Shown one piece after another: positions 18,019 to 26,558 of a DNA stretch of 64,000 nt. The notes below the pieces were generated by a model, which was given only the letters and a program-made list of their open reading frames with translations, had not been told where the DNA came from and ran no database searches. This stretch comes from Megasphaera sp. MJR8396C (GTDB lineage Bacteria > Bacillota > Negativicutes > Veillonellales > Megasphaeraceae). Both the position numbers and the translations under genes were made by a program. The stretch covers positions 30,762 through 94,761 of the forward strand of contig NZ_KQ958143.1 in NCBI RefSeq assembly GCF_001546855.1, in the 5' to 3' direction. The stretch's first letter is position 1. Each line of letters begins with the position of its first letter.

Positions 18019-18789
18019 ATGGAAAAGAAAGATACACTGGTCCTTGGCGGCCATGAATTCACGTCCCGTTTCATCTTAGGCTCCGGCAAATTCTCTGTCG
18101 ACCTCATCAAGGCGGCAGTCGAACAAGGTGCCGCTCAAATCGTCACCATGGCCCTGCGCCGCGTCGAAGCCGGTGAAAAAGACAATATCTTAGACTTCAT
18201 CCCCAAAGGCGTTACCCTGCTGCCCAATACGTCCAGCGCCAGAACGGCCGAAGAAGCCGTCCGCATCGCCCGTTTGTCGCGGGAAATTGGCTGCGGCGAC
18301 TTCATCAAAATCGAAGTCATGCGCGACTCCAAATATCTGCTTCCCGACAATAACGAAACGATCAAGGCTACGGAAATCCTCGCCAAAGAAGGTTTCGTCG
18401 TCCTGCCTTACATGTATCCTGACCTCTATGCAGCCCGGGCCCTCGTCGATGCCGGTGCCGCTGCCATCATGCCCTTAGCCTCGCCGATTGGCACCAATAA
18501 AGGCTTATCAACGAAAGACTTCATCCAGATTCTCATCGACGAAGTCGATCTGCCGATCATCGTCGACGCCGGTATCGGCCGTCCGTCCCAGGCCTGTGAA
18601 GCTATGGAAATGGGTGCCGCTGCCATCATGGCGAATACGGCTATCGCAACGGCCGGCGACCTGCCGCTCATGGCCAAGGCATTCGGCGAAGCCATCCGCG
18701 CCGGCCGCAACGCCTATCTCTCCGGTCTCGGCCGCATCCGCGAAACGGCCTCTGCATCGGATCCGCTTACCGGTTTCTTAGGTGCCTGA
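18019..18789 (+). CDS. thiG: Thiazole synthase
   Basis: A 256-residue TIM-barrel enzyme that joins 1-deoxy-D-xylulose 5-phosphate, dehydroglycine and ThiS thiocarboxylate into the thiazole of thiamine. Lys97 in GDFIKIEV fits the Schiff-base lysine; [22 protein letters not shown] and the phosphate-binding [18 protein letters not shown] are all present. The ATG at 18019 has AAAGGAG upstream. It lies 50 nt after thiS and 14 nt before thiH, in one operon. Confidence 0.97.
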   Translation: MEKKDTLVLGGHEFTSRFILGSGKFSVDLIKAAVEQGAAQIVTMALRRVEAGEKDNILDFIPKGVTLLPNTSSARTAEEAVRIARLSREIGCGDFIKIEVMRDSKYLLPDNNETIKATEILAKEGFVVLPYMYPDLYAARALVDAGAAAIMPLASPIGTNKGLSTKDFIQILIDEVDLPIIVDAGIGRPSQACEAMEMGAAAIMANTAIATAGDLPLMAKAFGEAIRAGRNAYLSGLGRIRETASASDPLTGFLGA

Positions 18790-18803
18790 GGAGGAATGCG
18801 ATT

Positions 18804-19970
18804 ATGACAGAAGAAAAACGTATCGACCATATGACCTACTTACCGGGCATGGAAATTCTCGATTCCGATATGCTCGACCAGGTCGTTGCCATTCACGATT
18901 CTTTTCATAACGAAGACTTTACCGATAAAGACGTTCGCATGGCCTTATCGAAAGAACGCTTAGACCCGCGGGACTTCATGGCTCTCTTATCGACAGCCGC
19001 GGCCCCCTTCCTCGAAGAAATGGCCCAAAAAGCCCATTTGGTCACGCGCCGTCACTTCGGCAACAACATTTCCATCATGACCCCGATTTATTTTGCCAAC
19101 TACTGCGACAACCACTGCATCTACTGCGGCTTTAACTCGCACAATAAAATAAAACGGGCCCGCCTGAACGACGAAGAGCTCCATCAGGAATGCAAAAACA
19201 TCGCCGACTCGGGCATCGAAGAAGTCATCATGCTGACCGGTGAAAGTCCCAAGATGAGCGACATCAAATACATCGGCAACGCCGTCAAAATCGCTCGTCA
19301 GTACTTCCGGGTCATCAACATGGAAATCTATCCGACCAACACCAAGGACTATACCTACCTCCACAAATGCGGCGCCGACTACGTCACCGTCTTCCAGGAA
19401 ACGTACAATTCCGACAAGTACGAAACGCTCCACTTGGCCGGCCATAAACGAATCTTCCCGTACCGCTTCTATTCCCAGGAACGGGCTATCCTCGGCGGTA
19501 TGCGCGGTGTCGGTTTTGCCGCACTCTTAGGCCTCGACGACTACCAGAAAGACGCCTTGGCTACGGGCATGCACGCCTGGCTCATGCAGCGGAAATATCC
19601 GCACGCTGAAATCTCCTTATCCTGTCCGCGTCTCTGCCCGATCATCAACAACGATAAGATCAACCCCAAAGACGTCGATGAACGGAAACTGACGCAGATC
19701 ATCTGCGCTTACCGCCTATTCATGCCCTACGCCAATATCGTCGTATCGAGCCGCGAAAGCGCATCCTTCCGCAATGCCATCATGAAAATCGCAGCCACCA
19801 AGGTATCGGCCAGCGTCTGCGTCGGCATCGGCGGCCACCTCCATCAGGACGGCTCGGAAATGGGTGATGAACAGTTTGAAATCACCGATGGCCGTTCATT
19901 CGACCAGATGTACGCTGACATCAAGAATATGGGCCTCCAGCCCCTTACCAGCGAGTATATTTATTTGTAA
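18804..19970 (+). CDS. thiH: 2-iminoacetate synthase (radical SAM tyrosine lyase)
   Basis: A 388-residue radical SAM enzyme that cleaves tyrosine to dehydroglycine and p-cresol, the anaerobic route to the glycine fragment of the thiazole ring (aerobes use ThiO). The cluster motif is Cys101-X3-Cys105-X2-Cys108 in NYCDNHCIYCGF. Further family segments are EEVIMLTGESP, ADYVTVFQETYN and the C-terminal CVGIGGHLHQDG. GAGGAATGCG precedes the start. Use of ThiH fits an anaerobe. A strong terminator follows. Confidence 0.97.
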   Translation: MTEEKRIDHMTYLPGMEILDSDMLDQVVAIHDSFHNEDFTDKDVRMALSKERLDPRDFMALLSTAAAPFLEEMAQKAHLVTRRHFGNNISIMTPIYFANYCDNHCIYCGFNSHNKIKRARLNDEELHQECKNIADSGIEEVIMLTGESPKMSDIKYIGNAVKIARQYFRVINMEIYPTNTKDYTYLHKCGADYVTVFQETYNSDKYETLHLAGHKRIFPYRFYSQERAILGGMRGVGFAALLGLDDYQKDALATGMHAWLMQRKYPHAEISLSCPRLCPIINNDKINPKDVDERKLTQIICAYRLFMPYANIVVSSRESASFRNAIMKIAATKVSASVCVGIGGHLHQDGSEMGDEQFEITDGRSFDQMYADIKNMGLQPLTSEYIYL

Positions 19971-20011
19971 TACTTACCTGATATCCACTATTAAATACCT
20001 ATATAGAACAA

Positions 20012-20058
20012 CGACGAAAGCAGGTCAGGACCTAATCCACCCCGACCTGCTTTTGTCG
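20012..20058 (+). terminator. Terminator of the thiSGH operon
   Basis: CGAC-G-AAAGCAGGTC (20012-20026) pairs with GACCTGCTTTTGTCG (20044-20058) across a short loop. The T-rich tail lies within the 3' arm. The next gene has its own promoter. Confidence 0.75.
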
Positions 20059-20098
20059 TAAACCGCATGTTCTAAAGCGTTTAACTCATACGAGGCCT

Positions 20099-20152
20099 CC
20101 AATATATTCTATTGGTATAATCATTGACGTTAGTATGAGATTACTGTATATT
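20099..20152 (+). promoter_or_regulatory. Promoter and inverted repeat upstream of thiE/tenI
   Basis: TTGACG (20124-20129), a 17-nt spacer and TATATT (20147-20152) predict a start near 20159. This rules out the ATG at 20135 and supports the GTG start at 20189. CCAATA-TATTC-TATTGG (20099-20115) just upstream may be an operator. Confidence 0.65.
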
Positions 20153-20188
20153 TGTAGTATAAAATACTCTAATATTCAGGTGATAATT

Positions 20189-20779
20189 GTGTTAAAAGTA
20201 GCTGCAATTACAAACCACGAACTCGCGGCGACAAACTACTGGGACCAGCTCGAACAAATTGCTGCATCCGACGTAGACTTCATCGTACTTCGTGAAAAAA
20301 CGCTTTCTGAAGATGACTACACGGACTATGCCAAACGAGCACTGCGCCTCTGCAGCATTCACCAAAAGACGTGTATCCTTCAACATTTCGGCAAAGTTGC
20401 CATTCGTCTTCACATTCCCCGTTTCCAATGCTCCCTGTCATATCTGGAAAGCCACTCTTCCCTGCTGTACTACATGACGACCTTGGGCGTTTCCGTCCAC
20501 ACCGTCGAAGAAGCAGTCAGAGCGGAACAGCTTGGCGCCACGTATATCATGGCCAGCCACGTTTTCCCGACAAGCTGCAAGCCGTCCGATTCACCGATCG
20601 GCGTCGATACGGTCGAAGCGATTTGCAAAGCCGTAAAAATTCCGGTCTACGCCCTAGGCGGCGTAACACCGACGACGGTATCCCAGCTCCATGACGTCAA
20701 CATCACGGGCGTCGCCCTGATGTCCGGTCTCATGACCTGCCCGGATGTCCCGGAATACTTGAAAGAACTTCGTTCCTAA
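20189..20779 (+). CDS. Thiamine phosphate synthase/TenI-family protein
   Basis: A 196-residue TIM-barrel protein of the ThiE/TenI family. ThiE couples the thiazole and pyrimidine phosphates; TenI is a thiazole tautomerase. Family segments include VDFIVLREKTLSEDDY, GVSVHTVEEAVRAEQLGATYIMASHVFPTSCK and IPVYALGGVTPTT. The start is taken as GTG at 20189 because AGGTGAT lies just upstream and the promoter -10 box falls at 20147-20152, after the only upstream ATG. The variable N-terminal half (ILQHFGKVAIRLHIP instead of a clear pyrophosphate-binding pattern) makes TenI as likely as ThiE. It lies directly downstream of thiSGH but is transcribed separately. Confidence 0.8.
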   Translation: MLKVAAITNHELAATNYWDQLEQIAASDVDFIVLREKTLSEDDYTDYAKRALRLCSIHQKTCILQHFGKVAIRLHIPRFQCSLSYLESHSSLLYYMTTLGVSVHTVEEAVRAEQLGATYIMASHVFPTSCKPSDSPIGVDTVEAICKAVKIPVYALGGVTPTTVSQLHDVNITGVALMSGLMTCPDVPEYLKELRS

Positions 20780-20797
20780 CAGATACGGGAGGGCTGT

Positions 20798-21319
20798 ATG
20801 ACTCAAGCATATATCATCATCGACATGCAAAACGATTTTATCGACGGCTCCTTAGGCACGCCGGGGGCTCAAGCCATCGTACCTCATGTCGAAGCAAAAA
20901 TCGTTGCCAGCAAAAAAGATACCGATCAAGAAACGGATCTGATTTTTACACAGGATACCCACGGCAGCGATTATCGGGAAACCCGGGAAGGTCAAAAACT
21001 CCCCATTGCCCACTGCATCAAAGATACGCGGGGCTGGCGCATCACAAAACAGCTCCTGCCTTATACGCTAATGGCGGAGATTTTTGAAAAACCATCCTTC
21101 GGCTGCCCGGACCTGGTCGATGAAGTCAAAGATTATGACCGACTCGTCCTCATGGGTCTTTGCACCGATATTTGCGTCATTTCCAATGCCATCTTACTGA
21201 AAGCCCATTATCCGGAAAAAGAAATCGTCGTCGACAGCTCCTGCTGCGCCGGTTCAACGCCGGAGGCCCATGAAATGGCATTGAAGATCATGCAGAGTTG
21301 TCAAATCGATATCGTATAA
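20798..21319 (+). CDS. Cysteine hydrolase, nicotinamidase/isochorismatase family
   Basis: A 173-residue isochorismatase-fold hydrolase. The catalytic triad is visible: Asp9 (IIIDMQNDF), Lys98 (FEKPSF) and Cys126 (GLCTDICVISN, with the family cis-peptide region before it). Metal ligands Asp53 and His55 (QDTHGSDY) and His72 are present, which favours nicotinamidase over metal-free relatives. GGGAGGG precedes the ATG. It lies 18 nt after the ThiE/TenI gene and probably shares its transcript. If a nicotinamidase, it feeds NAD salvage. Confidence 0.88.
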   Translation: MTQAYIIIDMQNDFIDGSLGTPGAQAIVPHVEAKIVASKKDTDQETDLIFTQDTHGSDYRETREGQKLPIAHCIKDTRGWRITKQLLPYTLMAEIFEKPSFGCPDLVDEVKDYDRLVLMGLCTDICVISNAILLKAHYPEKEIVVDSSCCAGSTPEAHEMALKIMQSCQIDIV

Positions 21320-21329
21320 CTTCATAAGT

Positions 21330-21364
21330 AAAAGGCTGCACATCACACGGTGTGCAGCCTTTTT
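21330..21364. terminator. Bidirectional terminator
   Basis: AAAGGCTGCACA and TGTGCAGCCTTT flank an 8-nt loop, with A and T runs at the ends. It separates the hydrolase from the convergent RseC gene. Confidence 0.9.
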
Positions 21365-21394
21365 GTATCCTGATGACGCAGGAATAAGGTTTAA

Positions 21395-21808
21395 TTACGC
21401 GATAATGCCCGTAATCGTCGCCTTGTTCTGATTGTTATTGATTTTCTTTTCGTAGCCTTTTAGAATCAGGCAGCCGATGATGCCGCCGATGATCATGCCG
21501 GCAAAGGCCGTCATTTCCGGCGCAGCCTTCACCTGACCGCCCAAGACGTAGCCGATGATGCCGCAGACGATGATCAGCAGCAGTGGCACACCAAAGCAGA
21601 CAATGCCCTTGACCCCCATGCCGGCATCGGGAATATTAAACTGTACAAACTGGCCCTTCTTGGCACCAATCGGATTGACAGCGTCGATGACGACGTTGTC
21701 GGCGCACATGCTGTCACTGCACGGCGAGTACAGATTACTGCGGTTGGTCTGGATCTTGACCAAGCCGTCGGCACAAACTTCTTCAATAACACCCGTTCCC
21801 GTTCTCAT
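21395..21808 (-). CDS. RseC/MucC-family (SoxR-reducing system) membrane protein
   Basis: A 137-residue protein with a small N-terminal beta domain carrying a Cys pair pattern (SPCSDSMCADN), then two transmembrane helices (about residues 68-88 and 97-117) and a short charged tail. This is the RseC/MucC layout, associated in proteobacteria with SoxR reduction or envelope stress control and with Rnf complexes. It is the last gene of a short minus-strand operon with LUD and PaaI genes. Its partner system is not in the window. Confidence 0.88.
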   Translation of the reverse strand: MRTGTGVIEEVCADGLVKIQTNRSNLYSPCSDSMCADNVVIDAVNPIGAKKGQFVQFNIPDAGMGVKGIVCFGVPLLLIIVCGIIGYVLGGQVKAAPEMTAFAGMIIGGIIGCLILKGYEKKINNNQNKATITGIIA

Positions 21809-21839
21809 ACAAATCTCCCCTCGTATCGATAATTAAGAC

Positions 21840-22484
21840 TTAAAAGCCCAGATCTTCGCCAACTAAGATGACCTTGATCCGGCCCTGCGGCTTACAGACC
21901 CGGGTCCGAACAACCTGAGCGCAAATGCTTTCCTGGTTCGTACAGTGAGCGCACATCCCCGTTTTAGCACAGGGAGTCCCGGCATTAGGGAAACGGCCGA
22001 TATTCTTCGGCGAGGCTACGGTATGAGCCCGTTCGATGCCGATTTCAACGGTCGGAACGACTTTATTCATGCCGACGATGACGATGACCTGTTTCGGGCC
22101 GTAGCAAAGAGCTGCGACGCGATTGCCATTGCCGTCGATGTTGATGAGCTGACCGTCCTGAATGGCAGCATTGGTGCCCATGATGAAGGTATCACAGAGC
22201 AGGGCCTTGCGCATCAATTCGACGCGTTCTTCCGGCGTCTTAGCCGAATCGCGGTCGATGACCGGGTTGTGTTCCAAGACATACGGCCGCAGGCCGATTT
22301 CATTGATCGAAGCCGAACCGCCCCAAGAGACGACATCCGTTTCCGGAATATAGGAAACGGCCTTTTTCAAAGCTTCTTCTACAGTGGGACAGTATGTAGC
22401 CTCAAAGCCACGGGCTTCAAACTTTTTAGCAACCAAGGGTCCCTTAATGTCATACATACGGTGAATCATATCGGTTCTATCCAT
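21840..22484 (-). CDS. LUD-domain protein (lactate utilisation LutC/LutB-like)
   Basis: A 214-residue protein of the LUD (DUF162) family. Segments DVVSWGGSASINEIGL, CDTFIMGTNAAIQDGQLINIDG and the C-terminal cysteine-bearing stretch TPCAKTGMCAHCTNQESIC match stand-alone LUD proteins common in anaerobic Firmicutes. In LutABC the family takes part in iron-sulfur-dependent lactate oxidation, but the function of single-gene members like this one is unproven. AGGAGG precedes the ATG. It is 13 nt after the thioesterase gene and 31 nt before RseC, implying one transcript. Confidence 0.92.
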   Translation of the reverse strand: MDRTDMIHRMYDIKGPLVAKKFEARGFEATYCPTVEEALKKAVSYIPETDVVSWGGSASINEIGLRPYVLEHNPVIDRDSAKTPEERVELMRKALLCDTFIMGTNAAIQDGQLINIDGNGNRVAALCYGPKQVIVIVGMNKVVPTVEIGIERAHTVASPKNIGRFPNAGTPCAKTGMCAHCTNQESICAQVVRTRVCKPQGRIKVILVGEDLGF

Positions 22485-22497
22485 TCTAAAAACCTCC

Positions 22498-22896
22498 TCA
22501 TTTCGCCAGCATTAATTCTGCCGTAGCTTCGGCAGCTGGCGTGCCGTCGGCATGGGTTATCCGCCCTTTCATGATGAATAAGCGACGACGGTGTACTTCA
22601 GGCCAACCTTCGACTTTAATCGTTTCGCCGATGCGGATGGGGCTGCGAAAACGGATTTCAAGCCGCGCCGTATAGGCCGGCTTCCCGGCAGTTCGAAAAA
22701 CATAGTCTCCCATGACTTCATCCAACAGGGTACTGGTCAGTCCGCCATGCATCCGATCCCCATAGCTTTCATGTTCCGCCTTGGGGGTAAAATAAGCCAC
22801 ACAGCGGCCGTCTTCCATATGCATATCCAGTTTCAAGCCAATCGGGTTATCACGCCCGCAGCCGAAACAATGATTCGTAGCGCTAGCGCCTTCCAT
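22498..22896 (-). CDS. PaaI-family hotdog thioesterase
   Basis: A 132-residue single-domain hotdog protein expected to hydrolyse acyl-CoA esters. It opens with a CFGCGRDNPIGL motif and has the catalytic-region HGGLTSTLLDEVMGDY, the usual PaaI/YiiD-like pattern. AGGAGGGTG lies upstream of the ATG at 22896. It heads a three-gene operon with the LUD and RseC genes. The substrate is unknown. Confidence 0.9.
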   Translation of the reverse strand: MEGASATNHCFGCGRDNPIGLKLDMHMEDGRCVAYFTPKAEHESYGDRMHGGLTSTLLDEVMGDYVFRTAGKPAYTARLEIRFRSPIRIGETIKVEGWPEVHRRRLFIMKGRITHADGTPAAEATAELMLAK

Positions 22897-23010
22897 AACA
22901 CACCCTCCTCTACTTCAATACTCTTTTATTATACTATATTTGGCAAGTCTCGCGAAAGATTCGACAAGCTTTGTGAAGGAGTTCACCCTTTTAGGAAAGT
23001 TTATTTATTC

Positions 23011-23061
23011 GAAAATGGTTATCATCTTTATATTGACAATCGATTTCAAATACACTATACT
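23011..23061 (+). promoter_or_regulatory. Promoter with probable Fur box upstream of the DUF3793 gene
   Basis: TTGACA (23033-23038), a 17-nt spacer and TATACT (23056-23061) give a strong promoter. GAAAATGGTTATCATCTTT (23011-23029), just upstream of the -35 box, matches the 19-bp Fur consensus at 13 positions by my count. Confidence 0.65.
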
Positions 23062-23094
23062 AAAGGCAACAAAGCGAAAGGAGGGCATACCGAT

Positions 23095-23652
23095 ATGAAT
23101 TTGGATTGTGTGCTGATTAATCATTGTTCACCGACTTTAGCGGGTCTTAAACAGGCATCCCTTCTCTGTCTCCCCCGCTTAGAAGACGGTCATACTTATG
23201 ATGAATTAATTGAAAATTACAATCATAAATATAATGTAAAAGGATTATATTTTCGCATCTTGTATGCCTGTCCCAAGCGCACCTTACTGTATGTATACCG
23301 GCCGAATGTGGTCTTAAGGTACATACAGCGGCGAGATATTTCTTCATTTTTACAGCAATTCGGCTATGCAGACTGTCAGGATATATCGGCATTTTTAGAC
23401 CGTCTGGCATCGCGTTTTGCAGAAGACGGCTGCTTTCCTCACGAAGCCGGCATCTTTCTTGGTTATCCACTGGAAGATGTCTGCGGATTCATTGCCAACC
23501 GGGGAAACCACGCCAAACTCTGTGGTGAATGGAAGGTCTACGGCGATGTCCACGCCGCAGCCCGCACGTTCCAGCGCTATACCTGTTGCCGACAGGATTA
23601 CTTAAATCGCTTTGCAATTGGGACAACATTAGAATCGCTCATCGTAGCATAA
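23095..23652 (+). CDS. DUF3793-family protein
   Basis: A 185-residue cytoplasmic protein of the DUF3793 family, whose function is unknown but which is often encoded next to flavodoxins. Recognisable parts are the CPKRTLLYVYRP segment and the EAGIFLGYPLEDVCGFI motif, followed by CGEWKVYGDV and a Cys-Cys pair (YTCCRQDY). The start is the ATG at 23095 behind AAAGGAGGG; the frame stays open further upstream but that region contains the promoter. It precedes a flavodoxin gene by 13 nt. The putative Fur box suggests induction under iron limitation. Confidence 0.88.
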   Translation: MNLDCVLINHCSPTLAGLKQASLLCLPRLEDGHTYDELIENYNHKYNVKGLYFRILYACPKRTLLYVYRPNVVLRYIQRRDISSFLQQFGYADCQDISAFLDRLASRFAEDGCFPHEAGIFLGYPLEDVCGFIANRGNHAKLCGEWKVYGDVHAAARTFQRYTCCRQDYLNRFAIGTTLESLIVA

Positions 23653-23665
23653 GGAGGATTTAATC

Positions 23666-24079
23666 ATGGTAGAAATCGCATATTGGAGTGGAACAGGTAA
23701 TACGGAAGCAATGGCAAGTGAAATTGAAGCAGCTGTTAAAGCTGCCGGTGCAGATGTAGAATCGGTTCGCTTCGAAGATACAACCGTCGATGATGTAGCC
23801 GGTAAAGACGTTATTTTGCTCGGCTGCCCGGCCATGGGTGCTGAAGAATTGGAAGACTCGATTGTCGAACCATTCTTTGCAGATCTCGCTCCCAAATTAA
23901 AAGGCAAGAAAGTCGGCCTCTTCGGTTCTTATGGCTGGGGCACCGGCGAATGGATGGATAACTGGAAACAGCGTACAGAAGAAGCTGGCGCCACCATCAT
24001 CGGGACGGCCATCGTCAACGAAACACCGGATAATGCTCCCGAATGCAAAGAATTGGGCGAACTTGCCGCTAAGGCATAA
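23666..24079 (+). CDS. Short-chain flavodoxin
   Basis: A 137-residue FMN-binding electron carrier. The phosphate loop WSGTGNTEAMA begins at residue 8, and the flavin-flanking segments GCPAMGAEELEDSIVEPFF and FGSYGWGTGEWMDNW are typical of clostridial-type short flavodoxins. It commonly replaces ferredoxin when iron is scarce, which fits the Fur-like site before the upstream gene. AAGGAGG precedes the ATG. Terminator follows. Confidence 0.96.
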   Translation: MVEIAYWSGTGNTEAMASEIEAAVKAAGADVESVRFEDTTVDDVAGKDVILLGCPAMGAEELEDSIVEPFFADLAPKLKGKKVGLFGSYGWGTGEWMDNWKQRTEEAGATIIGTAIVNETPDNAPECKELGELAAKA

Positions 24080-24110
24080 GTTTTTAACTTCATATTCATT
24101 CTCCTCTAGG

Positions 24111-24149
24111 AAAGGGGCTGCATACCCGACACAGTATGCGGTCCCTTTT
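24111..24149 (+). terminator. Terminator of the DUF3793-flavodoxin operon
   Basis: AAAGGG and CCCTTT enclose a GCATAC/GTATGC inner stem with G-U pairs between, ending in TTTT. Confidence 0.85.
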
Positions 24150-24172
24150 CGCATTTTTTCTCCAAAATCTCT

Positions 24173-24284
24173 ATTGGGAACGTTTTTGATCCCAATTTTA
24201 TACGTTTTTGTCAAGACCCCATGCGATATCGATACAGGTATTCTCTACTTTCATGGTACGCATTCCTGCTGGCTATGCTACAAT
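24173..24284 (+). promoter_or_regulatory. Upstream region of the PTS gene: inverted repeat and extended -10
   Basis: ATTGGGA (24173-24179) and TCCCAAT (24190-24196) form a 7-bp inverted repeat followed by TTTTAT. Further down, TGCTACAAT (24276-24284) is an extended -10 element with no clear -35. The repeat is therefore probably an operator upstream of the promoter rather than a leader hairpin. Confidence 0.4.
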
Positions 24285-24337
24285 AATAACGTATTACATT
24301 CATTCTTATTTTTTATTTTTAAAGGAGGCTTTATTGC

Positions 24338-26500
24338 ATGAGAGACCAGGTCTTTACTATTTTACAGGCTATCGGTCGCAGCTTCATGTTGCCTGTAGCC
24401 ATACTACCTATCGCCGGTCTGCTCCTCGGTATCGGCGCGTCTTTCACAAATGCCACAACCATCCAGACTTATGGATTGGAAAACATTCTTGGTAACGGGA
24501 CCATTCTTCATTCCCTGCTCACCATCATGAGTGATGCCGGCAACATCATCTTCGGCAACTTACCGATCATCTTTGCCGTCGGCGTCGCCATCGGCATGGC
24601 AAAACAAGAAAAAGAAGTCGCCGCCTTGTCGGCCATGATTGCGTTTTTAGTCATGCACGCATCGACGAGTTCCGTCTTGAAGTTGACTGGTAAGGTCCTC
24701 GCCGACAACACCGTCTCCCCGGACGTCCTCGAAGGTACCATTGCCAACATCAACGGCATCATGTCCCTTCAGGAAGGCGTTTTCGGCGGCATCATCGTCG
24801 GTATCGGCGTCGCTTACCTGCACAACCGCTTTCATAAGATTGTCCTGCCCGATGCCTTATCGTTCTTCGGCGGCTCCCGTTTCGTGCCTATCATCTCGAC
24901 CGTCGTCTACATGTTCGTCGGCATTGCCATGTACTTCATCTGGCCTGTCGTCCAGAACGGCATCTTTGCCCTCGGCGGACTCGTAACCGGTACGGGCTAT
25001 ATCGGGACCCTCATCTTCGGTATCATTAAACGTGCCCTCATTCCTTTCGGCCTGCACCACGTCTTCTACCTGCCCTTCTGGCAGACCGGCGTCGGCGGCT
25101 CGATGATGATCGACGGCAAGCTCATCCAGGGCGGCCAGAACATCTTCTTTGCTCAGCTGGCCTCGCCGAACGTCGCTCACTTCAGTGCCGATGCTACTCG
25201 CTACTTCTCGGGTGAATTCATCTTCATGATCTTCGGTCTCCCCGGCGCTGCCCTTGCCATGTACCGCACGGCAAAACCGGAAAAGAAAAAGGTTGCCGGC
25301 GGCCTGCTCTTGTCCGCAGCCTTGACCTCCATGTTCACCGGTATTACCGAACCGATTGAATTCTCCTTCCTCTTCGTCGCACCGATGCTGTTCTACGTCC
25401 AGGTCATCCTGGCCGGTGCAGCCTACATGATCGCCCATATCCTGAACATCGCCGTAGGCCTTACCTTCTCGGGCGGCTTACTGGACCTCTTCATCTTCGG
25501 TATCCTCCAAGGGGAAGCCAAGACGAGCTGGATGTACATCATCCCCGTCGGCATCATCTACTTCTTCCTCTATTACTTCATCTTCACCTTCCTCATCAAG
25601 CGCTTCAACCTGAAGACGCCGGGTCGTGAAGACGATGATACGGAAACGAAGCTCTATACAAAAGCCGACGTCAAGGCCCGCGATGCTGCCGGTAAAGGCG
25701 GCGCTGACGGCAAGGCTTCCAGCGATACCATCAGCCAGACGATCACCCAGGCCCTCGGCGGCAGCCAGAACATCACCTCTGTCGACGCCTGCGCCACACG
25801 TCTGCGCTGCTCCGTTGCCGATGCCAGCCTGGTAAATGACGCAGCCCTGAAAGCTACCGGCGCCGTCGGCGTCATCAAACGCGGTACCGGCGTCCAGGTC
25901 GTTTACGGTCCCCAAGTCGCCGTCATCAAGTCCAATCTTGAAAACTACCTGGCGACCAATCCTCAAGACGGCCCCATCGAAGCCGTTCCAGAAGCAGCTC
26001 CTGCAGAAGAACCGAAAAAAGAAGCAGCCGCTCCGGCCAAAACAGACGCCGAAAAACGCTACTTCAACTCTCCCTTCACGGGCGCCCTCCATCCGATCAC
26101 GGAAGCTCCGGATGAAGCCTTTGCCAGCAAGATGACCGGTGACGGATTCTTCGTCTATCCGAAAGACGGCGTCGTCTATGCGCCGGAAGACAGTACGGTT
26201 ACCTTCGTCTTCGAAACGAAACATGCCATCGGCATGACCACCGCCGACGGCGTTGAATACCTCCTGCACATCGGCATCGACACGGTCAATCTCAATGGCC
26301 AGGGCTTCAAAGTCTTCGTCGAAAACGGCCAGGAAGTCAAGAAAGGCGACAAACTGATGGAATTCGATGATGAATACATCAAAGCCAACGCGCCTTCTGA
26401 CGCTTGCCTGTGCATCTTCACCGACACCGACCAAGTTTCGGACGTATCCCTCGTTAAGACAGGAAACGTAAAAGCCGGCGAACAGGCTGTTTACTTCTAA
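24338..26500 (+). CDS. Glucose-type PTS permease, EIICBA
   Basis: A 720-residue sugar-phosphorylating transporter of the glucose/N-acetylglucosamine PTS family. The membrane EIIC domain spans about residues 1-430 (PVAILPIAGLLLGIG; FGLHHVFYLPFW; GITEPIEFSFLFVAP). EIIB carries the phospho-cysteine Cys485 (DACATRLRCSV). A Pro/Ala-rich linker leads to EIIA, with the phospho-histidine His644 (LLHIGIDTVNLNGQG). HPr and EI must be supplied from elsewhere. AAAGGAGG lies before the ATG. The gene is monocistronic. GlcNAc is a possible alternative substrate, since nagA is encoded about 9 kb away. Confidence 0.93.
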   Translation: MRDQVFTILQAIGRSFMLPVAILPIAGLLLGIGASFTNATTIQTYGLENILGNGTILHSLLTIMSDAGNIIFGNLPIIFAVGVAIGMAKQEKEVAALSAMIAFLVMHASTSSVLKLTGKVLADNTVSPDVLEGTIANINGIMSLQEGVFGGIIVGIGVAYLHNRFHKIVLPDALSFFGGSRFVPIISTVVYMFVGIAMYFIWPVVQNGIFALGGLVTGTGYIGTLIFGIIKRALIPFGLHHVFYLPFWQTGVGGSMMIDGKLIQGGQNIFFAQLASPNVAHFSADATRYFSGEFIFMIFGLPGAALAMYRTAKPEKKKVAGGLLLSAALTSMFTGITEPIEFSFLFVAPMLFYVQVILAGAAYMIAHILNIAVGLTFSGGLLDLFIFGILQGEAKTSWMYIIPVGIIYFFLYYFIFTFLIKRFNLKTPGREDDDTETKLYTKADVKARDAAGKGGADGKASSDTISQTITQALGGSQNITSVDACATRLRCSVADASLVNDAALKATGAVGVIKRGTGVQVVYGPQVAVIKSNLENYLATNPQDGPIEAVPEAAPAEEPKKEAAAPAKTDAEKRYFNSPFTGALHPITEAPDEAFASKMTGDGFFVYPKDGVVYAPEDSTVTFVFETKHAIGMTTADGVEYLLHIGIDTVNLNGQGFKVFVENGQEVKKGDKLMEFDDEYIKANAPSDACLCIFTDTDQVSDVSLVKTGNVKAGEQAVYF

Positions 26501-26518
26501 GCTAAATTATAGGATATA

Positions 26519-26552
26519 AAAAAGGATGCCCCTTTGGGAGCATCCTTTTTTT
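26519..26552. terminator. Bidirectional terminator
   Basis: AAAGGATGC and GCATCCTTT flank a 10-nt loop with A and T runs, serving the PTS gene and the convergent dehydrogenase gene. Confidence 0.9.
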
Positions 26553-26558
26553 GTACAA

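Noticed and set aside
20135..20188. ATG at 20135 as the thiE/tenI start
   Set aside because: It lies between the -35 and -10 boxes of the promoter, so it would not be in the transcript. The GTG at 20189 has AGGTGAT upstream.
22591..23094. Long upstream extension of the DUF3793 reading frame
   Set aside because: It runs opposite to the PaaI gene and through the promoter and Fur-like site. The ATG at 23095 has a strong ribosome-binding site.
25478..26434. Long open frame opposite the glucose PTS gene
   Set aside because: Composition is a mirror of the GC-biased codons of the PTS gene, with no ribosome-binding site or family motif. Similar long antisense frames opposite mrp (31419-32270) and the second PTS gene (59506-60423) were dropped for the same reason.
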